DNA of 54,010 bases from Komagataeibacter nataicola (GCF_003207795.1 NZ_NIRT01000022.1:1-54010); one strand, 5' to 3'; positions 35,185-48,668 are shown, counted from the stretch's first letter. The notes: a model not told the origin generated them from the sequence alone. Numbers and translations: made by a program.

Positions 35185-36587
35185 CTTATCCAGTGCCGGG
35201 ACCGGTCAGCACGACCCTTCCCGCAACGCGCACGACCACACCGGCAACCCCTGCGGTGCCAGCCATCCGTGGCCCTGCCGTGCCAGCCCGCGTGCCCCGC
35301 CCGCGCGCGCCCGCACCCCTTGTGCCCGCCGCCGAGCGCATGCCCGCGCGCAAGCTGCGTACCGGGCCGTTCAGCGTGCTTGATATCGGCTCGACCAAGA
35401 TCGTCTGCCTGATCGGGCGCGGCGAGCCAGACAACACCATCCGTATCCTTGGCCATGGCTGGCGGCGCTCGCACGGGGTGCGCTCGGGCGGAATCGTGGA
35501 TCTGCGCGAAGCGGAATCGGCCATCCGCAACGCCGTGGCCCAGGCGGAGGACATGGCGACGGAGCGGCGCGATTCGATTTTCGTCAACCTGTCATGCGGC
35601 CACCCTGAAAGCCGGCACATCAACGCGCGCTGGCCCATTGGCGGGCGCGAGATCACCAAGGCCGATGTCAACCGCATCATCGCCGAAGGGCGGCTGCGCG
35701 CCGTATCGGAAGGGCGCTCGGCCATCCACACCCTGCCGCTCGACTATGCGGTGGATGACACGCAGGAAGTGCTCGATCCGCGTGGCCATCTGTGCGACCT
35801 GCTCTCGGCGCGACTGCATGTGATCGACGCCAACACCACCGCGCTGCGCAACCTCGAGGCCGTGCTGTCACGCGTGGAACTCAAGATCGCGGGCATGGTG
35901 TCCTCACCGCTGGCCTCGGGCCTTGCGGTGATGAGCGAGGACGAGCGCAACCTCGGCGCAACCGTGGTGGACATGGGCGGCGGGCTGACCTCGATCGGGG
36001 TATTTGGTGAAGGCAGGCTGCTGCACACCGCCACAATTCCGGTGGGGGGGCTGCACATCACACGCGATATTGCACAGGGGCTTTCCACCTCGATCGACAG
36101 CGCCGAGCGACTCAAGACCATGTATGGCTCGGCCGAACTGCTTGCGGGCGATGATAACGATCCCATTCTCGTGCAGCTTATTGGCGACAACGACCATCAT
36201 TATGTCAGAATTTCACGCTCAAAAATTGTCTCGATCATACATCCACGCGTGGAGGAAACCCTGGAAATGATACGTGACAGGCTGGAAATGGCAGCCGTAG
36301 GCCCCGCGGCGGACGGCCGCGTGATCCTGACGGGCGGCGGCTCGCTGCTTGAGGGAATCGGCCCCATGGCGGCGCGCATCCTCAACCGGCAGGTGCGCCT
36401 TGGCCGCCCGCGCCGCATTGTGGGCCTGCCTGAAAATTCAGCCACATGGCCCATGTTCTCCACATCGGCCGGGCTGCTGGCCTGGGCTGCGGGCGCCGCC
36501 GATGAAATGGGCGAACCCGACACGCGCGATGCCCGCCCCGGCGGTCTTGTAAGACGTTTTGTGGATTTCATACGTGATAGGGTATGA
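35181..36587 (+). CDS. ftsA: cell division protein FtsA with a proline-rich N-terminal extension
   Basis: FtsA is the actin-like protein that anchors FtsZ to the membrane. The core starts at about residue 62 with GPFSVLDIGSTKIVCLIG, the phosphate-1 motif. It continues with the 1C domain unique to FtsA, VDMGGGLTSIGVF (phosphate-2) and LTGGGSLLEGI (adenosine site). It ends with a basic amphipathic helix, GGLVRRFVDFIRDRV, the usual membrane anchor. The first 60 residues are an extra Pro/Ala/Thr-rich segment not found in model FtsA proteins; its ATGA start suggests it is genuine. The gap to ftsZ is 78 bp. Confidence 0.94.
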   Translation: MTYPVPGPVSTTLPATRTTTPATPAVPAIRGPAVPARVPRPRAPAPLVPAAERMPARKLRTGPFSVLDIGSTKIVCLIGRGEPDNTIRILGHGWRRSHGVRSGGIVDLREAESAIRNAVAQAEDMATERRDSIFVNLSCGHPESRHINARWPIGGREITKADVNRIIAEGRLRAVSEGRSAIHTLPLDYAVDDTQEVLDPRGHLCDLLSARLHVIDANTTALRNLEAVLSRVELKIAGMVSSPLASGLAVMSEDERNLGATVVDMGGGLTSIGVFGEGRLLHTATIPVGGLHITRDIAQGLSTSIDSAERLKTMYGSAELLAGDDNDPILVQLIGDNDHHYVRISRSKIVSIIHPRVEETLEMIRDRLEMAAVGPAADGRVILTGGGSLLEGIGPMAARILNRQVRLGRPRRIVGLPENSATWPMFSTSAGLLAWAAGAADEMGEPDTRDARPGGLVRRFVDFIRDRV

Positions 36588-36665
36588 TCTTGCGCGGAAA
36601 CCCTTTATTGTACTTTTGCCGTTAGTATGCCAGCACGCCTACCCCCCATCCATCGGGAGCCCAGC

Positions 36666-38162
36666 ATGACCCTCAACCTGACCATCCCGCAGCAGAATCA
36701 TTCCGATTTCACCCCCCGCATTACAGTGATCGGGGTTGGCGGTGGTGGTACCAACGCGGTGGACAACATGATCCAGTCGCAGTTGCAGGGGGTGGAATTC
36801 ATTGTCGCCAACACTGATGCCCAGCAGCTTTCGCACAGCAAGGCCGACCGCCGCATCCAGCTTGGCCCGCACCTGACGCAGGGCCTTGGCGCGGGCGCAA
36901 AGCCCGAGATCGGCCGCGCCGCGGCGGAAGAAGCGTGCGATGAGCTCTCCCGCCACCTCGATGGCGCGCACATGGTGTTCATTACCGCAGGCATGGGCGG
37001 CGGCACCGGCACGGGGGCAGCCCCGGTCATTGCCCGCATGGCGCGCGAGCGCGGCATCCTGACCGTGGGCGTGGTGACCAAGCCCTTCATGTTCGAAGGC
37101 ATGCGCCGCACCAAGTCGGCCGAGGCAGGCATTGCCGAGCTGCAGCAGTTCGTTGACACGCTGATCGTGATCCCGAACCAGAACCTCTTCCGCATGGCCA
37201 ATGAAAGCACGAGCTGGCGTGACGCCTTCAAGATGGCGGACAACGTGCTGTACATGGGCGTGCGCGGCGTGACCGACCTCATGATGGCGCCGGGCCTCGT
37301 CAACCTCGACTTTGCCGATATCCGCACCATCATGGCGGAAATGGGCAAGGCGATGATGGGCACGGGCGACGCCGAGGGCGATAACCGCGCCATTGCCGCC
37401 GCCGAGGCCGCGATCTCCAACCCGCTGCTTGAAGACACCTCGATGAAGGGGGCGCAGGGCCTGCTCATCAACATTACCGGCGGCGAGGACCTGACCCTGT
37501 TCGAGGTGGATCAGGCGGCCAACCGCATCCGCGAGGAAGTGGCGGAAGACGCCAACATCATCTTCGGTTCTGCCATCGACACCTCGCTCAATGGCAAGAT
37601 TCGCGTCTCGGTCGTGGCCACGGGCATCGACAACCCGCCAGCGGGCCGGGCCACCACCCAGCCTGCCGAGGCGGCAGCCCCCGCCACCCCGGCGCAGCCC
37701 GCGCCGGAAGCGGCCGCAGCGCCCGTGGCCCCTGCTACGGCACAGGCCGCACCGCAGCAGCCCGCCGCGCAGCAACCTGCCGCTCCCGCACGGCCGGGCC
37801 ATGCCCCGGCGCACGGTGCGGCACAGCGGCCGCCCGCCGCGCCACGCGCGCCCTCGCCCCATGCCGTGCCGCCGCAGGTGCAGCGCAGCTCGCCCCGTTC
37901 GCCCCTGTTTACGGAAAACGCCCGCGCTCAGGCGCCCGAGCCGCAGGCAGCGCCCCGCAGCCTGTTTGGCATCGTGACCGGTGCGCTGCGGCGCCATTCC
38001 ACCCCGCCGCAGCCCGAGGCGCCACAACCCCAGCGCACCGAGCCTTCGGTGCAGCAGCAACCCATGGCGCAGCCTTCCGCCCCGCCTGCGCCGGGCAACG
38101 CCACGCCGCCTGAAGATGGCGGGCTCGATATCCCCGCCTTCCTGCGGCGGCGCTCGAACTGA
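36666..38162 (+). CDS. ftsZ: cell division GTPase FtsZ
   Basis: FtsZ is the tubulin-like GTPase that forms the Z ring. The GTPase core (about residues 15-325) has [14 protein letters not shown] and the tubulin signature [13 protein letters not shown], with the T7 loop region [12 protein letters not shown] long linker (about 330-480), rich in Pro, Ala and Gln, follows. The C-terminal peptide [11 protein letters not shown] binds FtsA. ATG 36666 with GGGAGCC upstream gives 498 residues; an in-frame ATG at 36627 is less likely. A strong hairpin follows the stop. Confidence 0.96.
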   Translation: MTLNLTIPQQNHSDFTPRITVIGVGGGGTNAVDNMIQSQLQGVEFIVANTDAQQLSHSKADRRIQLGPHLTQGLGAGAKPEIGRAAAEEACDELSRHLDGAHMVFITAGMGGGTGTGAAPVIARMARERGILTVGVVTKPFMFEGMRRTKSAEAGIAELQQFVDTLIVIPNQNLFRMANESTSWRDAFKMADNVLYMGVRGVTDLMMAPGLVNLDFADIRTIMAEMGKAMMGTGDAEGDNRAIAAAEAAISNPLLEDTSMKGAQGLLINITGGEDLTLFEVDQAANRIREEVAEDANIIFGSAIDTSLNGKIRVSVVATGIDNPPAGRATTQPAEAAAPATPAQPAPEAAAAPVAPATAQAAPQQPAAQQPAAPARPGHAPAHGAAQRPPAAPRAPSPHAVPPQVQRSSPRSPLFTENARAQAPEPQAAPRSLFGIVTGALRRHSTPPQPEAPQPQRTEPSVQQQPMAQPSAPPAPGNATPPEDGGLDIPAFLRRRSN

Positions 38163-38169
38163 TACGCTT

Positions 38170-38197
38170 CAGGCGTGGCCCCCTCGGGCCACGCCTG
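38170..38197 (+). terminator. hairpin terminator after ftsZ
   Basis: CAGGCGTGGCCC (38170-38181) pairs perfectly with GGGCCACGCCTG (38186-38197) around a 4-nt loop, 7 bp after the ftsZ stop. A T-rich but interrupted run (TTCCTT) follows. It probably ends the division-gene transcript before lpxC. Confidence 0.7.
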
Positions 38198-38319
38198 TTC
38201 CTTGCAGGCAGGTAACAATAGGCAATAATCCTTGACTATTCCGACGGGGAACAAGGCGCTAGCATGAGACCATGCCAGTTACCGCGAGTTCTCCCACTTT
38301 CCCGTCAAGGATACAGGCA

Positions 38320-39276
38320 ATGAACGGCATGGTGCCGCACGCACATTTTTCCTTCATGCCGCCATCCAGCCATGATGGGCAGATGCAGCATACCCTGAGC
38401 CAGCCGATCAGCAGCGTGGGTACCGGCCTGCATACCGGCGCACGAATCAGCCTGCGCCTCTCGCCCGCGGCAGAGAATACCGGCATCGTTTTTCACCGCA
38501 CCGACTGCGCCATGCCGCCCGTCACCGCCCGTTACGATACGGTGGTGGACACCCAGCTGAGCACGGTGCTTGGGCACGGGCCGCAGGGCGCGCGCATTGC
38601 CACGGTGGAACACCTGATGGCGGCACTCGCGGGCTGCGGCATCGATAACGTGCTTGTCGAAGTGGATGGGCCGGAAATCCCGGTGTTTGACGGGTCAGCC
38701 GCCGAGTTCGTGTTTCTGCTTGAATGCGCCGGGGTCAGGCGGCAGGAGGCGCGCCGCAAGCATATCCATGTCACCCGGCCCGTACGGGTGGAGGAAGGCG
38801 ATGCCTTCGCCGAACTCTCCCCCGCCACGCAGCCGGGGCTTGCCATTGATATTTCCATCGACTTTCCTGCTGCCGCCATAGGCCAGCAGCGCTATGCAAC
38901 GCAGGTTAACAGCCACCTGTTCCGCCAGCACCTGAGCCGGGCGCGCACTTTCGTGCTCCAGCCCGAGATCGAGCACCTGCACGCCATCGGGCTCGCGCAA
39001 GGCGGCTCGCTCGACAATGCCGTGGTGGTCAATGGCGACTGCGTGCTCAACCCTGCGGGCCTGCGCCACCCGGATGAATTCGTGCGCCACAAGGTGCTTG
39101 ACGCCATTGGCGACCTGTATCTGGCGGGCGGCCTGATCGAAGGGTGCTTCAGGGGGCACAAATCGGGGCATACCCTCAATAACCGCCTGTTGCGCAAGCT
39201 GTTTGCCGATAAGGCGAACTGGCATGTCACCCCCGCTGGCGCGCCCGCGGACCAGCCCTGCACGCAGGCCGCGTGA
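38320..39276 (+). CDS. lpxC: UDP-3-O-acyl-N-acetylglucosamine deacetylase
   Basis: LpxC is the zinc enzyme for the first committed step of lipid A synthesis. Family motifs are TLSQPISSVGTGLHTGARI at the start, TVEHLMAALAG with the first zinc histidine, DEFVRHKVLDAIGDLYLAG with the second histidine and the aspartate, and FRGHKSGHTLNNRLLR with the catalytic histidine. I chose ATG 38320, with AAGGAT upstream, giving 318 residues. ATGs at 38272 and near the MQHTLSQ stretch are alternatives. lpxC behind ftsZ is a common proteobacterial order. Confidence 0.94.
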   Translation: MNGMVPHAHFSFMPPSSHDGQMQHTLSQPISSVGTGLHTGARISLRLSPAAENTGIVFHRTDCAMPPVTARYDTVVDTQLSTVLGHGPQGARIATVEHLMAALAGCGIDNVLVEVDGPEIPVFDGSAAEFVFLLECAGVRRQEARRKHIHVTRPVRVEEGDAFAELSPATQPGLAIDISIDFPAAAIGQQRYATQVNSHLFRQHLSRARTFVLQPEIEHLHAIGLAQGGSLDNAVVVNGDCVLNPAGLRHPDEFVRHKVLDAIGDLYLAGGLIEGCFRGHKSGHTLNNRLLRKLFADKANWHVTPAGAPADQPCTQAA

Positions 39277-39358
39277 TGAAGGAGTGTGAAATCCGCACGC
39301 GGAGACTTCACCCACACCCGGCACATGATATAAAGCTCCCGTAACTGGAAGAGCTGGC

Positions 39359-40243
39359 ATGTTCGCACGCATATCACAACAAACCCCGCAGCCTTCGCGC
39401 CGCCCCTGCCAGTCGGCACGCTGGCTGGCGTTCCTGCCCCTGGCGGGCCTGCTGGCGGCATGCGGCAACAGCGCAAGCACCATCAACGAGCGCGCGCCGC
39501 GCGTCGGCTCGGCCGAAACATTGTATAATAACGGTGTCGATGCCCTGCGTTCGGACCGCTACCTGCTGTCGGTCAACCAGTTCGACACGCTTCAGCGCAA
39601 CTACCCCTACTCGCAGTACACGGCCAATGCGCAGTTGATGGAGGGGTATGCCAACTACCTGCTCAACAAATACCCCGAGGCCGTGCAGCAGCTTGACCGC
39701 TTTCTGGAACTGCACCCCACCAGCACCGATGCCGCCTATGCCTTCTACCTGCGCGCGCTATGCTATTACGAGCAGGTTGCCGACGTGCAACGCGACCAGC
39801 AGGGCACCATCGAGGCCATGGACGCGCTGGAAGAGGTGATTACCCGCTTCCCCCAGAGCCCCTATGCACGTGATGCGCAGCTCAAGATCGACCTGTGCCG
39901 CGACCATCTGGCGGGCAAGGAAATGCTGGTGGGCCGCTACTACCAGCAGCAGAACGACTTCCCCGCCGCCGCCGGGCGCTACCAGCGCGTGGTGCAGGAT
40001 TTCCAGACCACCAACCACGTGCCTGAGGCGCTCGAGCGGCTGGTTGAAGTGTATCTGGACATGGGCCTGCTGGAACAGGCGCGCAAGACCGGCTCCGTGC
40101 TGGCCTATAACTACCCCAGCAGCAAGTGGTATGAGGATGCGTACGATCATCTGCGCGCCCACCACCTCATCAAGGGCGTGGACAGCAAGGACAACAAGCA
40201 GGGACGCAACGCGCTGCAGCGTGCCTGGCACTCGATTTTCTGA
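39359..40243 (+). CDS. bamD: outer membrane protein assembly lipoprotein BamD
   Basis: BamD is the essential lipoprotein of the BAM complex that inserts beta-barrel proteins into the outer membrane. The 294-residue protein has a lipoprotein signal with lipobox LLAAC (Cys35), then about five TPR-type repeats: ETLYNNGVDALRSDRY, YSQYTANAQLMEGYANYL, YPEAVQQLDRFLELHP and others. Between lpxC and recN is its normal alphaproteobacterial place. It starts 82 bp after lpxC. Confidence 0.93.
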   Translation: MFARISQQTPQPSRRPCQSARWLAFLPLAGLLAACGNSASTINERAPRVGSAETLYNNGVDALRSDRYLLSVNQFDTLQRNYPYSQYTANAQLMEGYANYLLNKYPEAVQQLDRFLELHPTSTDAAYAFYLRALCYYEQVADVQRDQQGTIEAMDALEEVITRFPQSPYARDAQLKIDLCRDHLAGKEMLVGRYYQQQNDFPAAAGRYQRVVQDFQTTNHVPEALERLVEVYLDMGLLEQARKTGSVLAYNYPSSKWYEDAYDHLRAHHLIKGVDSKDNKQGRNALQRAWHSIF

Positions 40244-40282
40244 TTTCCGCAAACGATCCTTCGTGCTGAACAGGAACCGAGC

Positions 40283-44150
<3,868 letters not shown>

Positions 44151-44244
44151 CAGGCCCATACCGCAGCCTGGACATGTGTGGCCTGCTTAAAAAATTGTTT
44201 GAAAACAAGTAATTGATAAAAACTTTTATAATTTCAGGATATGA

Positions 44245-44700
44245 TTGAGCCTGACTTTCCATCGGGCCGCCGGAACTCGCTGGCCAGTCGTGACCCGATG
44301 CGCCTCGGCACGGGTGCAGACATTGTGCCGGGCGCAGGAATTCAGATGTTACCTTTTTCCTCTCCGCCCCTACCCGCCACAGGCTGACGCAGATCAACCG
44401 CAATTACGGACTGCTGAATATGTCTATTGCGACCCGGACAGCACGGCGGACATGGCGGGCGCCGTTCGATCGGCGCGATACAGTTTTATTGTCCTCTCCC
44501 GCCACATATTGCCGCCCGCACGGGCGGAAAGCCTCATGCAGGCATTTTATGCCGCTCAGCCCGAAAGTGGCATGGCCCTGACACTCGACGAACGGGCCAC
44601 GATCGCGCTCCTGCTCGGGCACGGCGTCATCCCGATCCGGACATGGGGCAGTTTTGATGACCCGGAACTGGTTGTAGAGATTTACGGAAAGAACTCCTGA
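44245..44700 (+). CDS. unknown small protein, start uncertain
   Basis: I do not recognise this protein. The C-terminal 100 residues look coding: AEYVYCDPDSTADMAGAVRS, SFIVLSRHILPPARAESLMQ and TLDERATIALLLGHGVIPIR read as a compact alpha/beta domain. The first 50 residues are less convincing (Arg-, Cys- and Trp-rich), and another frame there gives RLTQINRNYGLLNMS, which also looks protein-like. The 5' part may therefore carry a frameshift, or the true start may be internal. A palindromic hairpin follows the stop at once. The gene lies in an AT-richer pocket after ligA. Confidence 0.45.
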   Translation: MSLTFHRAAGTRWPVVTRCASARVQTLCRAQEFRCYLFPLRPYPPQADADQPQLRTAEYVYCDPDSTADMAGAVRSARYSFIVLSRHILPPARAESLMQAFYAAQPESGMALTLDERATIALLLGHGVIPIRTWGSFDDPELVVEIYGKNS

Positions 44701-44749
44701 TGCATCGGGGTCCACCGCCTTTTTTGAAAAAAGGCAACACCCTGATGCA
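44701..44749. repeat. nested intergenic palindrome after the small gene at 44245
   Basis: Outer arms TGCATCGGGGT (44701-44711) and ACCCTGATGCA (44739-44749) pair with one mismatch. Inside, GCCTTTTTT (44717-44725) and AAAAAAGGC (44727-44735) form a near-perfect inner palindrome around one G. The inner core is nearly the same as that at 9896-9920. It may terminate the small gene, or be a mobile-type repeat. Confidence 0.6.
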
Positions 44750-44897
44750 CAACATAACTGTGGCCTTGCATGGTCCTGTCGCGTAACATTTATGCCGGAA
44801 CCGAATACAGGCTGACACGCGCGGGAGCACCAGACCGACCAGCACGCCAGACCGCCGCAACGGGGCGCGGCATGGATTTTCAGAGGGATGACATCTT

Positions 44898-46025
44898 ATG
44901 ACAGTTTCAGGGTCGCGGGGGCGGCTGCTGACAACGCGCCGCGAGATGCTGGGCCTTGCGGGTGGCGCAGGCTCCAGCCTGCTGCTGCCCCGCCACGCAC
45001 GGGCGCAGGCCCAGCCCGCATGGCGCAGGCCACTGGCTGAATCCGACGCCATCGTGGCGTTTGGCCATACCGGCCCCATTACCGATGGCGGCTGGTCGAT
45101 GGTGCATGACCGGGGCGTGCAGGCCGTGCGCCGCACGTTCCCCAAGCTGCGCACCATCTATGTGGAAAGCGTGCCCTATTCCGCCGATGCCACGCGCCTC
45201 TTCCGCCAGTTCGTGGCCGAGGGTGCGCAGATGGTCATGGCCACGTCGGAATATGGCGACTTCATCAAGGATGTGTCAGATCGTGCGCCCGATGTCGCGT
45301 TCATGGAATGCGATGGCACCAATGTAACCGGCAATCTCGGCTGGTATTACGTGGCGCACTGGTATGCCAGCTACATTATCGGCATTGCCGCGGCCCTCAT
45401 GACCAAAACGAACAAGATTGGCTTTCTGGGCGCGTTTCCCATTCCCTCGGTCTATGCTTCGGCCAATGCAACGCTGCTGGGCGCGCAGTCGGTCAATCCG
45501 GCGATTACGCTGCAGAGCATCACCATCAATGCCTGGTTCGACCCGCAGGCGGCAACGCAGGCGGCCACCGCGCTGGCCGATAACGGGTGTGATTTCCTGT
45601 GCGGCATCATGGATGAGCCCGCCTATCTGCGCGTGGCCGTGCAGCGTGGGCTGAAAGCCGCCATGTGGAACACCGGCATGCTCGATTACGGGCCGCAGGC
45701 CTATGTCAGCTCCGTGTGCCTCGACTTCAATGAGTATTACATAAGTCAGGTGCGCAACCTGCTGGCGGGCACATGGCAGCCGGAGGGGCATTTCCTCACG
45801 CTGGGCCATGGCGTGGACCGCGACGCCTGGGGGCCGACCGTGCCGCCCGAGGTCGCCGCGCGCGCCGATGACATGCGCACGCGCATGCTGGCGGGCCACA
45901 ACCCCTTTGTCGGCCCACTACACGATAACCATGGCCGCCTGCGCGTGCCTGCGGGCACGGCGCTGAGCGATCTCGAGATCTATCACTCCGACTGGGCGGT
46001 GGCGGGAGTATCGGGCCTTGAATAA
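44898..46025 (+). CDS. BMP-family ABC transporter substrate-binding protein
   Basis: This 375-residue periplasmic binding protein belongs to the BMP/PnrA-like family, whose studied members bind purine nucleosides. Residues 1-37 form a signal peptide with a twin-arginine-like motif (TTRREMLGLAGGAGSSLLL) and a likely cut after ARA. Family features are AFGHTGPITDGGWSMVHDRG, ATSEYGDFIKDVSDRAPDV and KIGFLGAFPIPSV. It overlaps the ATPase gene by 8 nt and heads a four-gene importer operon. The ligand is inferred from the family; some members bind other solutes. Confidence 0.88.
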   Translation: MTVSGSRGRLLTTRREMLGLAGGAGSSLLLPRHARAQAQPAWRRPLAESDAIVAFGHTGPITDGGWSMVHDRGVQAVRRTFPKLRTIYVESVPYSADATRLFRQFVAEGAQMVMATSEYGDFIKDVSDRAPDVAFMECDGTNVTGNLGWYYVAHWYASYIIGIAAALMTKTNKIGFLGAFPIPSVYASANATLLGAQSVNPAITLQSITINAWFDPQAATQAATALADNGCDFLCGIMDEPAYLRVAVQRGLKAAMWNTGMLDYGPQAYVSSVCLDFNEYYISQVRNLLAGTWQPEGHFLTLGHGVDRDAWGPTVPPEVAARADDMRTRMLAGHNPFVGPLHDNHGRLRVPAGTALSDLEIYHSDWAVAGVSGLE

Positions 46026-47604
46026 TCCCGCTGCTCCCTCCGGCATGGCGCCGGGCACGCCGCCGGTGCTGCAGTTGCGCGGTATTGGAAAGTTCTTCCC
46101 CGGTGTGATCGCCAACAAGGATGTGGACCTTGACGTGTGGCCGGGCGAGATCCATGCCCTGCTCGGTGAGAACGGGGCTGGCAAGTCCACGCTCATGAAC
46201 GTGGTGACCGGCATCTACCAGCCCGAGGAAGGCGAGATCATCCTCGATGGCTATGGCCAGACCTTCACCGCCCCGCAGGAGGCCATCCGCGCGGGCATCG
46301 GCATGGTACACCAGCACTTCAAGCTGGTGCAGGCCTTCAGCGTGGCCGAAAACATCCATCTGGGGTGGGACGAGGCCCCCCGCCTCGCCTCGCCTGCCGT
46401 AATGGAGGCGCGCACGCGCGAGATTTCGGAGCGCTTCGGCTTTCCTGTCGATCCGGCGGCACGCGTGGCAGACCTTTCGGCTGGCGAGCAGCAGCGCGTT
46501 GAAATCCTGCGCGTTCTGGCGCGCCGGGCGCGGCTGCTGATCATGGATGAGCCCACCGCCGTGCTGACACCGGAGGAGACGGGCGAGCTGTTCCGCGCAT
46601 TGCGCGCTTTCCGCGCACAGGGCAATGCGGTCATCATCATCAGCCACAAGCTTGATGAGGTGATGGAAATCTCCGATCGCGTCAGCATCCTGCGCGGCGG
46701 GCGCAAGGTGGGCACGTTCAGAACGGCGGACTGCAATCCTACCATGCTGGCGGCCACCATGGTGGGGCGCGACATCGTGCGGCGCAACATGCGCGCGCGG
46801 CCTGAAGGGGCTGCCCCGATCGCCCCGCAGCCCATCATGCAACTCCGCCACGTAAGCGTGCGCGACGACCGGGGCGTGGAAACGCTGCGCGATGTCAGCC
46901 TTGACCTGCATGGCGGCGAGATCCTGGGCATTGCAGGCGTTGCGGGCAACGGCCAGCGCGAACTGACCCATGTGCTGACCGGCCTGATGGCCCGGACATC
47001 GGGCGAGATCATGCTTGATGGCAGCGTGGTGGAACGTGCCGACCCGGCCCTGTTTGCCCATGCAGGCATAGGCCACATCCCCGAGGACCGGCTGCGCAGC
47101 GCGCTGGCGCCCTCGCTGTCCATCACCACCAACATGGCGCTGCGTGAATATGCCGAACCACCCATTGGCCGCCACGGCCTGTATGATGCAGCAGCGGCAG
47201 GCATGCTGGCGCGCGACATTGCGGACCTGGCGGACGTGACCATTCCCGATTTTGCCATGCCCATCCGCAACCTCTCGGGCGGCAACCAGCAGCGGCTGGT
47301 GGCACGGCGCGAGATCCGCATCGCCAGCCGGGTGCTCGTGGCCGCCTACCCCGCGCGCGGGCTCGATATCGGGGCCATCGCCACCATGCTGGGCTATCTG
47401 ACCGACCTGCGCGACCAGGGGGTGGCTGTCGTGTTCATTTCAGAAGATCTGGAAGACCTGCTGAACGTGTCCGACCGCATCGGGGTCATGTTCCACGGGC
47501 GCATGATGGATGTGATTGATGCCGAAAACGCGGATATCGCCACCATCGGCATGCTGATGGGCGGGCGTGAGCCCACCGACCTCCAGCCGGGAGGGACGCA
47601 GTAA
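46018..47604 (+). CDS. sugar/nucleoside-type ABC importer ATPase (two nucleotide-binding domains)
   Basis: This 528-residue protein carries two ABC ATPase domains in tandem, as in BMP-type (nucleoside) and ribose importers. Domain one has GENGAGKSTLMN, the signature LSAGEQQRVEI and LLIMDEPTAVLTP. Domain two has a degenerate Walker A (GVAGNGQRELTHVLTG) and signature LSGGNQQRLVARREI, the usual asymmetry. The frame opens with TTG at 46018, overlapping the upstream stop; ATG 46045 is an alternative start. It ends one base into the permease gene. Confidence 0.9.
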   Translation: MNNPAAPSGMAPGTPPVLQLRGIGKFFPGVIANKDVDLDVWPGEIHALLGENGAGKSTLMNVVTGIYQPEEGEIILDGYGQTFTAPQEAIRAGIGMVHQHFKLVQAFSVAENIHLGWDEAPRLASPAVMEARTREISERFGFPVDPAARVADLSAGEQQRVEILRVLARRARLLIMDEPTAVLTPEETGELFRALRAFRAQGNAVIIISHKLDEVMEISDRVSILRGGRKVGTFRTADCNPTMLAATMVGRDIVRRNMRARPEGAAPIAPQPIMQLRHVSVRDDRGVETLRDVSLDLHGGEILGIAGVAGNGQRELTHVLTGLMARTSGEIMLDGSVVERADPALFAHAGIGHIPEDRLRSALAPSLSITTNMALREYAEPPIGRHGLYDAAAAGMLARDIADLADVTIPDFAMPIRNLSGGNQQRLVARREIRIASRVLVAAYPARGLDIGAIATMLGYLTDLRDQGVAVVFISEDLEDLLNVSDRIGVMFHGRMMDVIDAENADIATIGMLMGGREPTDLQPGGTQ

Positions 47605-48668
47605 TGGCGACACGCGCCTTCCAGCGTCTGCCCACTGCCCCCGCGGGTCGCATCCTTGCCCTGCGGCTGGTGGCCATCGTGGTCTCGCTGTGCATCATCG
47701 CGGGCGTGCTGGCCCTTTCGGGCCACAGCCCCGTCATGCTGGCGGAACTGATCCTGCGCTCCACCCTTGGCTCGCGCTTCGGGCTGGAGGATCTGGCGCT
47801 GTTCATGTGCCCGCTGCTGCTCACGGGGGCGGCCGTTACGGTGTGCGGCACCATCGGGCTATGGAACATCGGGGCGGAGGGCCAGTTCTATGCAGGCGCC
47901 ATTGCCGCGACAGGCGTAGCCCTTGGCCTGCATGGTCCGGTGCTGGTCATGCTGCCGCTCATGACCATTGCGGGCATACTGGGTGGCATGGCGTGGATTA
48001 CCGTGCCCACGCTGGCGCGCGCCTATGCCGGGGTGAACGAGATCATCACCACGCTTCTGCTCAACTTCATCGCATCCCTGCTCACCTATTACCTGACCAC
48101 GGGGCCGTGGCGTGACCGGATCAGCGGGGCGCAGGTCTCGACCCGGCGGCTTTCGGTTTCCATTCCCGAGATGTGGGGCATCGTGCACTGGGGCTTTCCG
48201 GTCGCCATCGTGATCGTGGTCGGGCTGGCGCTGGTGCTGTCGCGCACGCGGTGGGGGTACGAGATCCGCATTGGCGGGGCCAACCCGGAGGCCGCGCGCT
48301 ATGCAGGCATTCCGGTGCGGCTGCGCATCATCTCGGTCATGCTGCTTTCTGGCGGGCTGGCGGGGCTGGCTGGCATGTTCGAGGTCGCGGGCACGGTGCA
48401 CCGGCTGCAGGGCGGCATGGCCAACAACTTTGGCTATCTGGGCATTGTGGTGGCGGTGCTGGCGCGCGGGTCGTGCCTGAACGTGATCCCGGCGGCGCTG
48501 CTGATGGCGCTGATCCTTGACTCGGGCATTGTCATGCAAACGCAGCAGCTCTCGGCCTCGGTCATTCTGGCCATTACCGGGCTGATCCTGTTCATGATCG
48601 CCATTGGCGATGAACTGGCCCATTACCGGCCCGTCGCCACCACGCCAGCGAAGGGGAAAGCCTCATGA
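47604..48668 (+). CDS. BMP-type ABC importer permease, subunit 1
   Basis: This 354-residue membrane protein has eight to nine predicted helices and belongs to the BPD_transp_2 (ribose/branched-chain type) permease family. Typical features are LWNIGAEGQFYAGAIAATG, AYAGVNEIITTLLLNFIASLL and GANPEAARYAGIPVRLR, the cytoplasmic coupling region. The ATG shares its first base with the TGA of the ATPase gene, and its end overlaps the next permease by 4 nt. Confidence 0.9.
   Translation: MATRAFQRLPTAPAGRILALRLVAIVVSLCIIAGVLALSGHSPVMLAELILRSTLGSRFGLEDLALFMCPLLLTGAAVTVCGTIGLWNIGAEGQFYAGAIAATGVALGLHGPVLVMLPLMTIAGILGGMAWITVPTLARAYAGVNEIITTLLLNFIASLLTYYLTTGPWRDRISGAQVSTRRLSVSIPEMWGIVHWGFPVAIVIVVGLALVLSRTRWGYEIRIGGANPEAARYAGIPVRLRIISVMLLSGGLAGLAGMFEVAGTVHRLQGGMANNFGYLGIVVAVLARGSCLNVIPAALLMALILDSGIVMQTQQLSASVILAITGLILFMIAIGDELAHYRPVATTPAKGKAS

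Noticed and set aside
36639-38060. A 473-codon open frame opposite ftsZ
   Set aside because: Composition is Arg/Gly/His-rich and it mirrors ftsZ codon structure; ftsZ is certain on the plus strand.
44750-44897. Possible purine riboswitch before the BMP importer
   Set aside because: The leader shows no purine-aptamer core or paired loops.
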